DNA from: Nocardia abscessus
GTDB taxonomy: Bacteria > Actinomycetota > Actinomycetes > Mycobacteriales > Mycobacteriaceae
DNA: 64,000 nt
Direction of reading: 5' to 3'
NCBI RefSeq assembly: GCF_015477775.1
Contig: NZ_JADLQO010000010.1
Span: 124,001 to 188,000, forward strand
The translations under genes were made by a program, and so were the position numbers. Numbering within the stretch: the stretch's first letter is position 1; each line of letters begins with the position of its first letter. A model generated the notes under the pieces. The model was not told the origin of the DNA and did not search any database. It worked only from the letters and a program-made list of their open reading frames with translations. Positions 40,603 through 49,115 of this stretch are shown in pieces.

Positions 40603-41145
40603 TCAGTTGCCGCGCTGACGTTTCCGATACGCCCGTACCTTCGCGATGCTGCCGCAGGCGCGGCCGTCGGATGTCTCGGCGTACATCGAGCACCAGGTCC
40701 GGCTGCGATTGCGGCTGTGGTCGTAGAAGACGTTGCGGCAGTCGGGGCACGATTTGAGCCTGGCCCATTGCTGCCCGGCGAGCGCGGCGGCGACCATCGC
40801 GACGACGGCGGCCGCAGCGCTGCGATCGCCGGGCCGGTACCGCAGTGGTTGCGCTTCGTCGCCGACGGTCACGTCCACCGGATGCCGTTCGAACCATTCG
40901 CGCAGCTCGGCCGGGGCGGGGCGGCCGAGTGCCGCGCGGAGGTCGGTGCGCAGGGCCGACAGTTCGTCCGCGTCGTGCGGGTGCGGTCGCGGAATGTCGG
41001 GCAGGGCGGTGCGCCAGTCGGTAGCCCGTCTGATCAGCGCTGGCAGATCGTCGGCCGGTGTACGGGTCTCGTGCGGCAACCGCCAGGTGTTCAGGAAGGT
41101 CCGGACCTGTTCCAGGGCTCCGGGTGCGCTGCTCGTCCCCGACAT
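40603..41145 (-). CDS. CGNR zinc-finger (ABATE-type) regulator
   Basis: A 180-aa protein. The N-terminal ~130 residues form an ABATE-like ligand-sensing region (VRTFLNTWRLPHETRTPADD). The C-terminal zinc finger has KSCPDCRNVFYDHSRNRSRT, WCSM and CGSIAKVRAYRKRQ, matching the CGNR family with four cysteines. These are stress- or ligand-linked DNA-binding proteins. ATG 41145 is divergent from an MFS transporter gene across 54 bases, which contain four TTACC/GGTAA half-sites. It is most likely a repressor of both genes that responds to a transported compound. Confidence 0.88.
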   Translation of the reverse strand: MSGTSSAPGALEQVRTFLNTWRLPHETRTPADDLPALIRRATDWRTALPDIPRPHPHDADELSALRTDLRAALGRPAPAELREWFERHPVDVTVGDEAQPLRYRPGDRSAAAAVVAMVAAALAGQQWARLKSCPDCRNVFYDHSRNRSRTWCSMYAETSDGRACGSIAKVRAYRKRQRGN

Positions 41146-41147
41146 GT

Positions 41148-41210
41148 TTACCAGTGTAACTGTTGACCGGTAAGGACGATGTGCTTACCGTCTAATTCTA
41201 TGACTGGTAA
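41148..41210. promoter_or_regulatory. Two-unit operator array between CGNR and MFS genes
   Basis: Four half-sites occur: TTACCAGT (41148), ACCGGTAA (41166), TTACCGTC (41185) and ACTGGTAA (41203). Each inverted pair is spaced 18 bases start to start, and the two pairs are 37 bases apart. The last half-site lies inside the MFS start region (codons 2-4). This regular layout is a strong candidate for a cooperative operator of the adjacent CGNR regulator. Confidence 0.65.
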
Positions 41211-42384
41211 CAGTTTGTTCGAGCCGTCCGTGCGCGCGCGGCGGGCGGGCCCTGTGCCGTTGCGACGCGCCCGGGCCGCGGTGGCGGTGTTGTTCGCGCT
41301 CGGTGGGTTCGTCTTCGCGGGCTGGGCGGTGCGTATTCCCGCGGTGGCGCAGCGTCTGCACGCCGCGCCCGGCGAACTCGGTCTGGCGCTGCTGGCCATG
41401 TCGGTCGCGGCGATCGCGACGATGTCGGCCGGCGGCGTGATCTGCCGCCGCTGGGGTGGCGCGCGGGTGGCGGCCGTCGCGGCCGGGATGCTGTCGGCGA
41501 CGGTCGTGCTGCCGCCACTGGCGACATCCGTGCCGCAGCTCGCGGTGGCGCTGACCGTCTTCGGTGTGGCCTTCGGAGCGCTCGACGTCGCCGTCAACAC
41601 GGTGGCCGTCGACCTGGTGACCGCGCTGGATCGCCCACTGCTGCCCGCGCTGCACGCGGCGAACAGCCTGGGCAGTCTGGCCGGCGCGGGTGCCGGTGGC
41701 GTGCTGGCCGCACATCTGTCACCGGCCGAGCACCTGCTGTGGGTGGCCCCGTTCGGTGTGGTGGCGGCCGTGGTGGCCGGGCGGACGTTTCACGCTGACC
41801 CCGTTCCCCGGGCACCGCTGTCGTCGTCCACGGCGGCCGTGGATCGTTCCACTTGGATCGTCGTGATGTTCGGTCTCGTCGGGTTGTGCGCCGCCTTCGC
41901 TCAAGGCGGTCTGGACAATTGGGTGCCGCTGCATCTGCGCGCGGATCTGGGAGTGAGCGACGGGCTGGCGGCGGCTGGGTATGGAACGGTCCAGGGCGCC
42001 ATGGCGCTGGGCCGGTTGGCCGGCGCTGCCTTCGTCGCCACGGCCGGTGCGGGAGCCGTCTTGCGGATCGGTGGCGTAACGGCCTGTATCGGAACCACTC
42101 TCGCCGCCCTCACGCCCTGGCCGTGGCTCGCGCTCATGGGTCTCGGCTTCGCCGGGCTAGGGCTGGCCAACCTCTTTCCGCTGGCTGTCGCAGCCGCGGG
42201 GGCGCGCGGCGGTGCAAGCGGCGTAGCGGTGGCGACGACGCTCGGCTACGGAGGGATCCTGCTGGCCCCGCCGGCGATCGGCTTCGCCGCCGAGACCGGC
42301 GGCTTGCCGCGAGCGCTGTTGCTCGTCCCGCTTCTCGTCGCCGTCGCCACCGCGGTCGGCCACGCGCTCCGGCGTCAGCTATAG
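41200..42384 (+). CDS. MFS transporter
   Basis: A 394-aa transporter with about 12 hydrophobic segments, for example AVAVLFALGGFVFAGWAVRI and LALLAMSVAAIATMSAGGVI, followed by a basic cytoplasmic loop CRRWGGARVAAV. A GLDNWVPLHLR segment starts the second half. It resembles the YbjJ/FucP-like actinobacterial exporters, substrate unknown. ATG 41200 is within the array of TTACC/GGTAA half-sites. It is divergent from the CGNR regulator, which probably controls it. Confidence 0.88.
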   Translation: MTGNSLFEPSVRARRAGPVPLRRARAAVAVLFALGGFVFAGWAVRIPAVAQRLHAAPGELGLALLAMSVAAIATMSAGGVICRRWGGARVAAVAAGMLSATVVLPPLATSVPQLAVALTVFGVAFGALDVAVNTVAVDLVTALDRPLLPALHAANSLGSLAGAGAGGVLAAHLSPAEHLLWVAPFGVVAAVVAGRTFHADPVPRAPLSSSTAAVDRSTWIVVMFGLVGLCAAFAQGGLDNWVPLHLRADLGVSDGLAAAGYGTVQGAMALGRLAGAAFVATAGAGAVLRIGGVTACIGTTLAALTPWPWLALMGLGFAGLGLANLFPLAVAAAGARGGASGVAVATTLGYGGILLAPPAIGFAAETGGLPRALLLVPLLVAVATAVGHALRRQL

Positions 42385-42407
42385 GATCCGATACTCGAAT
42401 CCGGCGG

Positions 42408-43544
42408 TCACAGGTCGATCTCCACATCGCTGATCGGGTAGGCCACACAGGAGTGCGTGTAGCCGAACTTCTCATCGGACAGCCGGAGCTTGGCCTCGGC
42501 GGCGGTGTGCACCTCGCCCTTGACGATCCGGACCCGGCACAGGCTGCATTCGCCGGAGCGGCAGGCGGTCTCGGGGCGAATGCCGTTGTCCTCCAGAGCA
42601 TCCAGCAGCGGACGGTTCCGTAGGGTGCGGAACGAGGTGCCGCCCACGGTGACGGTGACCTCGTCGTCTGGGTCGGCACCGGTGGGCCAGTGCGGTTGGG
42701 CGGTGGGGTCGCTCGGCGCTCCGTTGGCTTCGAAGCGGATTCGCTTGCGCGGCTGGCCGAGCGCGGTGAGCTGCCGGAGGGCGTGCGGGTAGAGGGCTTG
42801 GGGTCCGCACACGTAGACCGTTCGGCCTGCCAGGTTGCCTACGAGGGCTTCGATGGTGGCGGCGGTGAGCAGACCGGTGTTTGCGGCCCAGTCGGCGTCG
42901 GGCTCGGCGATGACGTGGTCGACGGTGATGCCCGGGTGCCGGACGGCGAGTTCGTCCAGCTCGGCGCGGAAGATCACGTCCGTGGCGTGGCGGGAGCCGT
43001 AGACGAGATGGAAAGTGCGGTCGTGTCCGCGGTCGACGATGTCGCGGATCATGCTCATCGCCGGGGCGACGCCGGAGCCGCCGGCCAGGAACACCACGTC
43101 GTCGCCGTGGAAGAGCGGGTTGTGGTGGAAGGTGCCCATCGGCCCGGTGGTGGTGAGGACCTGACCGACGCGCAGGGTGTCGACGAGCAGATTGCTGATG
43201 CGTCCGCCTGGGACGCGGCGGATGGTGAGGTCGTAATGGTCGAGCAGGGCGGGTGTGGAGGAGATGGCGTAGGGGCGGCTGGTGCCGTCGACGAAGACGT
43301 TGACGTATTGACCGGCGAGGAACGGTGGTAGCTCGACTCGGTCGGAGCTCTCCAGCCGGAAGGTCTTGGTGGACACCGTCTCGTCGATGATCTCGGCGAC
43401 GACGAGCCGAAGCCGCTTGGGATGGTAGGTGTCGACCGTGTCACGTGTCTCGGCGCCGTAGTCGCGGGTGTCGGGGATGCGCGCATCGATTTCGGCGAGG
43501 ATCTGTGCCGCGCCGTCGAATCGTTGCGCGAGGGGGTGTTTCAT
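42408..43544 (-). CDS. FAD/NAD ferredoxin reductase with C-terminal 2Fe-2S domain
   Basis: A 378-aa oxygenase-reductase-type flavoprotein. The FAD domain has RPYAISSTP, the NAD domain GGSGVAPAMSMI and VYVCGPQALY, and the C-terminal plant-type ferredoxin domain has CRSGECSLC with a final Cys in HSCVAYP, four ligands for one 2Fe-2S cluster. The order FAD-NAD-FeS matches HCP/KshB-type reductases, which pass electrons from NAD(P)H to oxygenases or desaturases. It follows the CrtI-like oxidoreductase by 12 bases in a three-gene operon under divergent PadR control. The electron acceptor is probably a mono-oxygenase elsewhere. Confidence 0.9.
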   Translation of the reverse strand: MKHPLAQRFDGAAQILAEIDARIPDTRDYGAETRDTVDTYHPKRLRLVVAEIIDETVSTKTFRLESSDRVELPPFLAGQYVNVFVDGTSRPYAISSTPALLDHYDLTIRRVPGGRISNLLVDTLRVGQVLTTTGPMGTFHHNPLFHGDDVVFLAGGSGVAPAMSMIRDIVDRGHDRTFHLVYGSRHATDVIFRAELDELAVRHPGITVDHVIAEPDADWAANTGLLTAATIEALVGNLAGRTVYVCGPQALYPHALRQLTALGQPRKRIRFEANGAPSDPTAQPHWPTGADPDDEVTVTVGGTSFRTLRNRPLLDALEDNGIRPETACRSGECSLCRVRIVKGEVHTAAEAKLRLSDEKFGYTHSCVAYPISDVEIDL

Positions 43545-43556
43545 CGTCTGCTCCGT

Positions 43557-45044
43557 TCAGGCGGCTTTGGTGCGCAGCAGGCGGCGCGCGACGCGGGCGC
43601 CTGCTTCGAGCGTGGGCTGGAATCCGCCGAGGCCCACCCAGGAACCGGCCAGATACAGTCCGGGGACATGGGTTTCCCGTTCGCTGTTGCGGAACAGCCA
43701 GCCCTCGGTCGCGTCCTGGTCGTAGCCGTAGATGGCGCCACCCGGGTGGCCGAGGTAGCGCATCATCGTCAACGGCGTGGCCACGTCGACCTCTTCGATG
43801 GCGTCACGGATGCCGGGCGTGATGGTCTCGCACAGGTCGAGCAGGGTTTCGGCGTAGGCGAACTTGGTGCGCGCGTACTCCGCGGGGGCCACATTGCGCC
43901 AGATATCGGCGTGCTGCAGGGTCATCAGGCTGACGTGCGTGGCGCCTGCCGGGGCGAAACCGATGGGCGCGACATCGTAGGAGCTCACGCAGATCCCACG
44001 CGCGGGCTCGAAAGACCGCCAGGCGTCGTAGGTGCGGTCATCATCGGTGTCGACGTTCACGAAGGTGGTGCTGGTGGTGAACCCGAGCTCGGCAGGCGTG
44101 GCGTCCAATCCCATGTGCAGGACGAACCCGGAGACGCCGATACGCCTGGTGGCCAGGTCGGCGCGGACCGCGGACGGCACGGCGAGACCCTCGAGCATGC
44201 CGTATGTGACGGGCAAGGAAGCATTCGACACCACATCAGGTGCGGTCACCTCCGAACCGTCCTCGAGCCGCACACCCAGCACCCGGCCGTTCGCCGTGAG
44301 AATGGCCTCGACCCCGGTGTTGAACCGCACCTCGCCGCCCGCGCGGCGGAAGGCGTCGAGGATGGCGGCGGACATGGCCTGCGAGCCGCCGCGCACATGC
44401 CAGGGCTTGAATTCGAAGTAGGCGAACAACGTCAGCGCCAGGTCCTGAAACCGCAGCTTCGACGGCGGCTGGCCGAGATAGGTCCAGTACATGCCGAGCG
44501 CGACCTTGATGCGGTCGTCGTCGAAGTATTCGTCGAGCACGTCTTTCAGTGGTCGCAGACCGTAGGTGAACAACACGGGATCGATCTGCGCGACCGGCAT
44601 GCCGCGCATGGCGGCGATCTGCCAGAACGTCACCTGCTCGACCAGTTCGAAGAACTTCGCCGTCCGGTCGCGGTTGCCGGGGAACGCGGCGTCGACGGCG
44701 TCGATCGCGGCCTCCCAGTCGGCGGGCAGCGTGAGGTCCAGCAGCCCGGGAACCACCGCACGGTAGAGGTCGTGCTCCTGCACGAATTCCAGCTCGTCGG
44801 CGACGCCCAACTGCTGGAACAGCCCCTCCCGCAACGAAATCGGCTGGCCTTCGACACCGACTCCGGACAGTTGGTGCAGAGCCACCTCGAATTCGAAGCG
44901 GCCCCGGCGGAACGAGGTCGCACAGCCGCCAGGGACGTTGTGCCGCTCCAGCAGCAGCGTCCGGGCACCGGCACGCTGCAGGGTGGCCGCGGCCGTCAGC
45001 CCGGCGTTGCCCGCGCCGATGACGATGACGTCGAAGTCGCTCAT
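43557..45044 (-). CDS. Phytoene-desaturase-like FAD oxidoreductase
   Basis: A 495-aa flavoprotein of the CrtI/RetSat group. The N-terminal FAD motif is FDVIVIGAGNAGLTAAATLQ, then RHNVPGGCATSFRRG, and the C-terminal second FAD contact is GLYLAGSWVGLGGFQPTLEA. CrtI-type enzymes desaturate, saturate or isomerise polyenes; RetSat saturates retinol. There is no carotenoid gene nearby, so the substrate is open. Translation is coupled to the upstream SnoaL-like gene by ATGA. Together with the ferredoxin reductase it suggests redox work on a lipid-like compound. Confidence 0.88.
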   Translation of the reverse strand: MSDFDVIVIGAGNAGLTAAATLQRAGARTLLLERHNVPGGCATSFRRGRFEFEVALHQLSGVGVEGQPISLREGLFQQLGVADELEFVQEHDLYRAVVPGLLDLTLPADWEAAIDAVDAAFPGNRDRTAKFFELVEQVTFWQIAAMRGMPVAQIDPVLFTYGLRPLKDVLDEYFDDDRIKVALGMYWTYLGQPPSKLRFQDLALTLFAYFEFKPWHVRGGSQAMSAAILDAFRRAGGEVRFNTGVEAILTANGRVLGVRLEDGSEVTAPDVVSNASLPVTYGMLEGLAVPSAVRADLATRRIGVSGFVLHMGLDATPAELGFTTSTTFVNVDTDDDRTYDAWRSFEPARGICVSSYDVAPIGFAPAGATHVSLMTLQHADIWRNVAPAEYARTKFAYAETLLDLCETITPGIRDAIEEVDVATPLTMMRYLGHPGGAIYGYDQDATEGWLFRNSERETHVPGLYLAGSWVGLGGFQPTLEAGARVARRLLRTKAA

Positions 45045-45457
45045 GCTCCGGTCGCCTCGCGCTCGAGCTGAGCGGTGGCTTCGGACTCGATGCGTCCGAA
45101 CTGCTCGCCCATGCGGGCGGCCAGCGCTTGCGCGGCCGACAGCGGGCGCACCATGACCATGAAGTCATCGATCTTGCCGTGCTCGTCGAAGTGCAGGAAA
45201 TCGCACCCCGTCAGCTGCTTGCCGTCGACGGTGGCCTCGAAGACGAAAGCGTGATCGCGGCCGCCCGCATCCGCGATCTCACGCACGTATCGGAAGTCTT
45301 CGAAGACCCGGATCACCGCGCGCAGGATGGCCGCGGTGATCGCCTTGCCCGGGTACGGCTTGAACGCCACCGGGCTGGTGAACACCACATCGTCGGCGAG
45401 CAGCGCCTCGATGGCCGCTTCGTCACGTGCTTCGACCGCTTCACGAAAGGGATGCAT
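45041..45457 (-). CDS. SnoaL/NTF2-like protein
   Basis: A 138-aa cone-fold protein: MHPFREAVEARDEAAIEALL, then DDVVFTSPVAFKPYPGKAIT, AFVFEATVDGKQLTGCDFLH and FDEHGKIDDFMVMVRPL. NTF2-like members include ketosteroid isomerases, polyketide cyclases and sugar dehydratases; no specific catalytic pair can be picked. ATG 45457 has AAAGGTG upstream. Adding the 34 upstream in-frame residues would run into the AT-rich promoter. It is the first gene of the PadR-controlled operon and overlaps the CrtI-like gene by four bases. Confidence 0.85.
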   Translation of the reverse strand: MHPFREAVEARDEAAIEALLADDVVFTSPVAFKPYPGKAITAAILRAVIRVFEDFRYVREIADAGGRDHAFVFEATVDGKQLTGCDFLHFDEHGKIDDFMVMVRPLSAAQALAARMGEQFGRIESEATAQLEREATGA

Positions 45458-45580
45458 GTCGCACCTTTCATAGTCAATTTTATGAGTATATTGTTGGAAC
45501 ATTAGCGACGTCGACGCGAGGAGTCTAGAGATGGTCAGGACAAAAAATTGATTACTCATCTCCTGTGTTAACCTGGGGCG
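45458..45580. promoter_or_regulatory. AT-rich divergent promoter of PadR and its target operon
   Basis: This 123-base gap is far richer in A/T than its surroundings. It contains ATGAGTA (45482-45488) and its reverse complement TACTCAT (45553-45559), plus CAATTTT/AAAATTG pairs beside them. The two promoters and the PadR binding site should be here. Confidence 0.5.
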
Positions 45581-46216
45581 ATGGCGCTACGTAACGCGGT
45601 GCTCGCCGCGCTTCTGGAGGGCGAGGCGTCCGGATACGACCTGGCCAAAAGCTTCGACGCCTCCGTCGCGAACTTCTGGATGGCCACGCCGCAGCAGCTG
45701 TACAAGGAACTCGACCGGATGGCGGCCGATGGACTCATCGAGACCCGGGTCGTCCAGCAGGAACGCCGCCCCAACAAGCGTCTGCACGCCATCACCGCCG
45801 TGGGCCGGGCGGCGCTGCACGCATTCGTCGCCGAGCCCGCCAAACCCACGGCCATCCGCGACGAGATGATGGTCAAGGTGCAGGGCATGGACGGCGAGGA
45901 CGCGCCCACCGTCCGCGCCGCCGTCGCGGAGCGAATGGAATGGTCCAAGACGAAGCTGGCGCGCTACGAACGCCTGCGGTCGCGGTTGCTGGACGGGCGC
46001 AGTGAACAGGCGTACCTGGCCGAGGTCGAACGGATCGGCCCGTATCTCACCCTGCTGCGCGGAATCTCGTTCGAGCAGGAGAACATTCGCTGGAGCGCGT
46101 TCGCCCTCTCCGTCATCGACCGGCGCATCGCGGCGCGGACCGAGCAGCGTCATCCCGAGACCGACTCGCGCTCGTCCCGAGCGTCCGCCGATTCGAATTC
46201 GATTACCTCTGCCTGA
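45581..46216 (+). CDS. PadR family regulator
   Basis: A 211-aa regulator with the PadR winged helix at the N-terminus (ALRNAVLAALLEGEASGYDL, FWMATPQQLYKELDRMAADG, residues ~1-85) and a C-terminal helical dimerisation domain (TKLARYERLRSRLLDGRSEQ, then EQENIRWSAFALSVIDRRIA). It ends with a Ser/Arg-rich tail. It is divergent from the SnoaL/CrtI/reductase operon across an AT-rich gap and most likely represses it until a phenolic or lipid-like ligand binds. The ATG at 45581 follows GGGGCG, a weak ribosome site. Confidence 0.9.
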   Translation: MALRNAVLAALLEGEASGYDLAKSFDASVANFWMATPQQLYKELDRMAADGLIETRVVQQERRPNKRLHAITAVGRAALHAFVAEPAKPTAIRDEMMVKVQGMDGEDAPTVRAAVAERMEWSKTKLARYERLRSRLLDGRSEQAYLAEVERIGPYLTLLRGISFEQENIRWSAFALSVIDRRIAARTEQRHPETDSRSSRASADSNSITSA

Positions 46217-46264
46217 ATCGTCACGAACAGCGGCAGGTCGCGATACGGATGACTGCGGCTATGC

Positions 46265-46276
46265 GTATACGTATAC
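46265..46276. promoter_or_regulatory. GTATACGTATAC palindrome at a very short leader
   Basis: A perfect 12-bp palindrome lies seven bases before the ATG of the small Cys-rich gene at 46284. There is no ribosome site between them, so the mRNA may be leaderless with this sequence around the -10 region. It could equally be an operator. Confidence 0.45.
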
Positions 46277-46283
46277 TGCATTT

Positions 46284-46577
46284 ATGTTGGACCCCCTGAG
46301 TCTCGCAGTCGGCGCCGGCATCCTCGGTGTCGGCTGGATATGTGGCCGATTCGGGCATCGGCGGCGAGTTCGGCCGGGGGCGAAACTTCCCGCGCGCTGC
46401 GGCTGCGGTCACGACTTGGCGCTGCACGACCGTGCGACAGGTAAGTGCCACGCCGAGATCTCCCGTAAAGGCACTCACGGTCTGCGAGAGTGGGTCGGCT
46501 GCAACTGCCGTCGCTACACCGGCCCGACCCCGCTGGAGGAAGTGTTCGCCTCGCCCCTTCTCCCGCCGGAGTCGTGA
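46284..46577 (+). CDS. Small membrane-linked protein with Cys/His metal motif
   Basis: A 97-aa protein. An N-terminal hydrophobic helix (LDPLSLAVGAGILGVGWICG, residues 2-21) is followed by a basic stretch and a Cys/His pattern: CGCGHDLALHD, then GKCHAE and GCNCRRY. Two CxC pairs plus a His and a lone Cys suggest one bound Zn or an Fe-S site. I recall similar short actinobacterial and mycobacteriophage proteins, but know of no function. The ATG has no ribosome site. The gene stands alone between PadR and a VOC gene. Confidence 0.65.
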   Translation: MLDPLSLAVGAGILGVGWICGRFGHRRRVRPGAKLPARCGCGHDLALHDRATGKCHAEISRKGTHGLREWVGCNCRRYTGPTPLEEVFASPLLPPES

Positions 46578-46784
46578 ACGGACGGAAGATGACGCACGGG
46601 CGGCCGTCGGCAGGTCGCGTCCGACAGGTGGCGCGCGGGTCGGAACCCACTGATATATCCCCGCCCGTATATCCCCGCCCGTCCGACGAACCCGCCACGG
46701 CCGCGTCTCCGCTTCGAGACGGTTCGCCACACCGGTCAGGAATCGAGAAGCGCCGCGCACCGAGTGGCGCATAGCGTTACTGCC

Positions 46785-47417
46785 ATGAACATCACCACTG
46801 ACCAGCCCACTATCGAGTCCGTCATCCTCGAGGTGTCCGACCCCGCGGCCGCCGAGGCCTTCTACACCGCCGCGTTCGGGCTCGGCGGCAAGGTGCGCGT
46901 GCGCGCCTCCGAGGCGCCGACGACCGGGTTCCGCGGTTTCATCCTCTCGCTCGTGGTGTCTCAGCCGAGCACCGTCGACAGCCTCGTCGGCACCGCCGTC
47001 GACGCAGGCGCGACGACGCTGAAGCCGGCCAAGAAAAGCTTCTGGGGCTACGGCGGCGTCGTCCAGGCTCCCGACGGCGCGATCTGGAAGATCGCGACGT
47101 CGGCGAAGAAGGACACCGGCCCGGCCACCCGGGATATCGATGACTTCGTGGTGCTGCTCGGCGTCGACAATGTCAAGGCGACCAAGCAGTTCTATGTCGA
47201 CCGTGGCCTGAGCGTGGCGAAGAGCTTCGGCAGCAAGTACGTCGAGTTCGACGCCCCGTCCTCCGCGGTCAAGCTGGCGCTCTACGGCCGCCGTGCCGCC
47301 GCCAAGGATGCCGGTGTCTCCCCGGAGGGAAGCGGGTCGCATCGGATCGTCATCGGCGGGGATATCGGGTCCTTCGCCGACCCGGACGGGTTCGCATGGG
47401 AGGCCGCCTCGGCCTGA
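46785..47417 (+). CDS. VOC (glyoxalase-fold) protein
   Basis: A 210-aa protein with two vicinal-oxygen-chelate modules, residues ~8-108 (IESVILEVSDPAAAEAFYTA, VQAPDGAIWKI) and ~120-205 (FVVLLGVDNVKATKQFYVDR, FADPDGFAWEAA). Metal-ligand positions are poorly kept, so it may be a binding protein rather than a metalloenzyme. ATG 46785 suits the first strand. Some VOC proteins of this size give antibiotic or toxin resistance; nothing here indicates which ligand. Confidence 0.83.
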   Translation: MNITTDQPTIESVILEVSDPAAAEAFYTAAFGLGGKVRVRASEAPTTGFRGFILSLVVSQPSTVDSLVGTAVDAGATTLKPAKKSFWGYGGVVQAPDGAIWKIATSAKKDTGPATRDIDDFVVLLGVDNVKATKQFYVDRGLSVAKSFGSKYVEFDAPSSAVKLALYGRRAAAKDAGVSPEGSGSHRIVIGGDIGSFADPDGFAWEAASA

Positions 47418-47527
47418 GTCGGTGGCGAGGTCGTGGGCCGAGCGGAGTTGGGTAGGCGGGCAGCGGGTCGTTCGGTCTGGCCCTACACTCGACGCACACG
47501 CACGCTTTCGACGGAGGTGATCGGCGG

Positions 47528-48151
47528 TTGAACCCCATGGATCCGCGCGACCAGCACACCGCACGTTATGAATCCGGTTATCAGCCGGGGAATTACCGTG
47601 ATCCCGGGTACAGCCAAGATCATGGGTACCGCCAAGATCACGGATACGGCCAGGCCCCCGGATACGGTCAGGATCCCGGCGCGTATCAGCAGTCCGAATA
47701 TCCGGACCGGCAGTCTCGGCCGCAGCAGGGGCCGGACGTCAACATCGGCATGTTCGCAGGCGGTGTGATCGCGACGGCGGTGGTCACCGCGCTGGCGGCC
47801 TGGCTGTGCGCTTGGATCATCGAGATCATCGCCCACCGGGTGACCGAGAGCGGCAGCTTCGGGGTGTGGAATCCGATGGCCCAGGACGCGTATTGGTTCG
47901 CGGTCGTGGCCTTCATCTGCGCGCTGCTGGCCGGAGTGCTCTGGTATCTGCTGCGTCTGGGCACCCCCTCACCGGAACTGTTCTTCAGCTGGATCGTGGG
48001 AATCCTCACCGCCGCGGCGGTGATCATCCCACTGGCACTGTCCAGCGACCTCTGGGTGGGTATCACCACCGGGATCGAACACTTGGTGATCGGGCTCCCG
48101 ATCTTCAGCTTGGTGCGCATGGTGGGTGCCAAGAGCATCGTGCAGCAGTAG
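47528..48151 (+). CDS. Tyr/Gln/Gly-rich N-terminus with four-helix membrane domain
   Basis: A 207-aa protein. Residues 1-70 are a disordered tail rich in Gly, Tyr, Gln and Asp with a repeated GYxQDxGYxQ pattern. Residues ~72-205 hold four membrane helices (GMFAGGVIATAVVTALAAWL, FAVVAFICALLAGVLWYLL, FFSWIVGILTAAAVIIPLAL, and a last segment). The membrane part resembles DUF6069 proteins of actinobacteria, which have no known role. TTG 47528 fits GGAGGTGATC seven bases upstream; ATG 47537 is the alternative. No linked partner gene is evident. Confidence 0.8.
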   Translation: MNPMDPRDQHTARYESGYQPGNYRDPGYSQDHGYRQDHGYGQAPGYGQDPGAYQQSEYPDRQSRPQQGPDVNIGMFAGGVIATAVVTALAAWLCAWIIEIIAHRVTESGSFGVWNPMAQDAYWFAVVAFICALLAGVLWYLLRLGTPSPELFFSWIVGILTAAAVIIPLALSSDLWVGITTGIEHLVIGLPIFSLVRMVGAKSIVQQ

Positions 48152-48704
48152 CAAACGGCCGAGCGGGCTGGAACCGCGCAAGCGTGCGCACGACCACGAA
48201 TCGGCTGAGATCAGTGGTCCGGCACTCACGCGCGAGCCAGCCTGTGGCGGGGTGCAAGGCGTTGCTCATCTCGCTTCCCAGCGGAACCACCTCACGCCGT
48301 GGTGATCTGTCGATAAGTCCATCGGCCGACTTGCCGTCGGCGACGCTTGGGTGTGCTACTGCCCACCCCGCCATCGGTCGTACCGATCCCGCAATTGGAT
48401 GGTGCGCGCGATCGAAGGGTGACTCGGGGTCGCTGAGGACGACGGCACCCGCCGCTTCGTCAGCAGGCTGCCACGCAGCGACTCTCCTCTGGTGACCGGT
48501 GAAACCGGGAGGGTCGGCGATGAGCTGCCGGAACGCCGCAGAGGCGGCACAGTCGCTGTCGTACCGGTGCACGCTGACTGCTTCTGTGATCGACGTCACT
48601 CCAGAAAGTGCGCGAATTTCCGGCGGCGCTGTCGAGAACTTCGCCCCGGCTCCGTCCCTGGTGCACGATCGGCCGCAACCGGCCGTACAACCGAGAACGA
48701 GCTC
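48152..48704. other. 553-base gap with a possible degraded gene on the minus strand
   Basis: No gene here convinces me. A minus-strand frame from a GTG near 48602 down to about 48190 gives a mixed sequence (YDSDCAASAAFRQLIADPPG, FDRAHHPIAGSVRPMAGWAV) with good codon bias in its first third that fades later. This could be a decayed gene. The frame is not closed until deep in the gap and matches no family I know. The YCII/sigma promoter must lie at the right end. Confidence 0.35.
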
Positions 48705-49115
48705 ATGGTGAAGTATCTGCTGCTCAAGCACTATCGCGGTGGCCCGGCCCCGGCGACGGACCAGCCGCCGATGGATCAGTGGACTCCCGAAGAGGTCGAC
48801 GCGCACATCCAGTACATGAACGATTTCGCCGCCCGTCTGCGAGAGACCGGCGAGTTCGTGGACACGCGGGCTCTGGCCTCCGAGGGCACCTTCGTGCGGT
48901 CCGACGGTGCGGGACGCCCACCGGTGACCGATGGCCCGTTCGCCGAGACGAAGGACCTCATCGCGGGCTGGATGATCATCGACGTGGAATCCTGGGATCG
49001 AGCGGTCGAGCTGGCAGGGGAGCTGTCCGCGGCTCCCGGGGCCGGTGGCGAGCCGATTCGCGAATGGCTGGAGGTGCGGCCGTTGCTCACCGAGTCGCCC
49101 GCGGTGACGGATTGA
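48705..49115 (+). CDS. YCII-related (DGPF) protein
   Basis: A 136-aa YCII/DGPF-domain protein with VKYLLLKHYRGG at the start and the eponymous TDGPFAETKDLIAGWMIIDV. DGPF proteins are the standard neighbours of group ECF42 sigma factors and are thought to be their targets or partners. The domain fold resembles YciI hydrolases, with a conserved His and Asp. The stop overlaps the TTG start of the sigma-factor gene (TTGA), so the two are translationally coupled. Confidence 0.9.
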   Translation: MVKYLLLKHYRGGPAPATDQPPMDQWTPEEVDAHIQYMNDFAARLRETGEFVDTRALASEGTFVRSDGAGRPPVTDGPFAETKDLIAGWMIIDVESWDRAVELAGELSAAPGAGGEPIREWLEVRPLLTESPAVTD

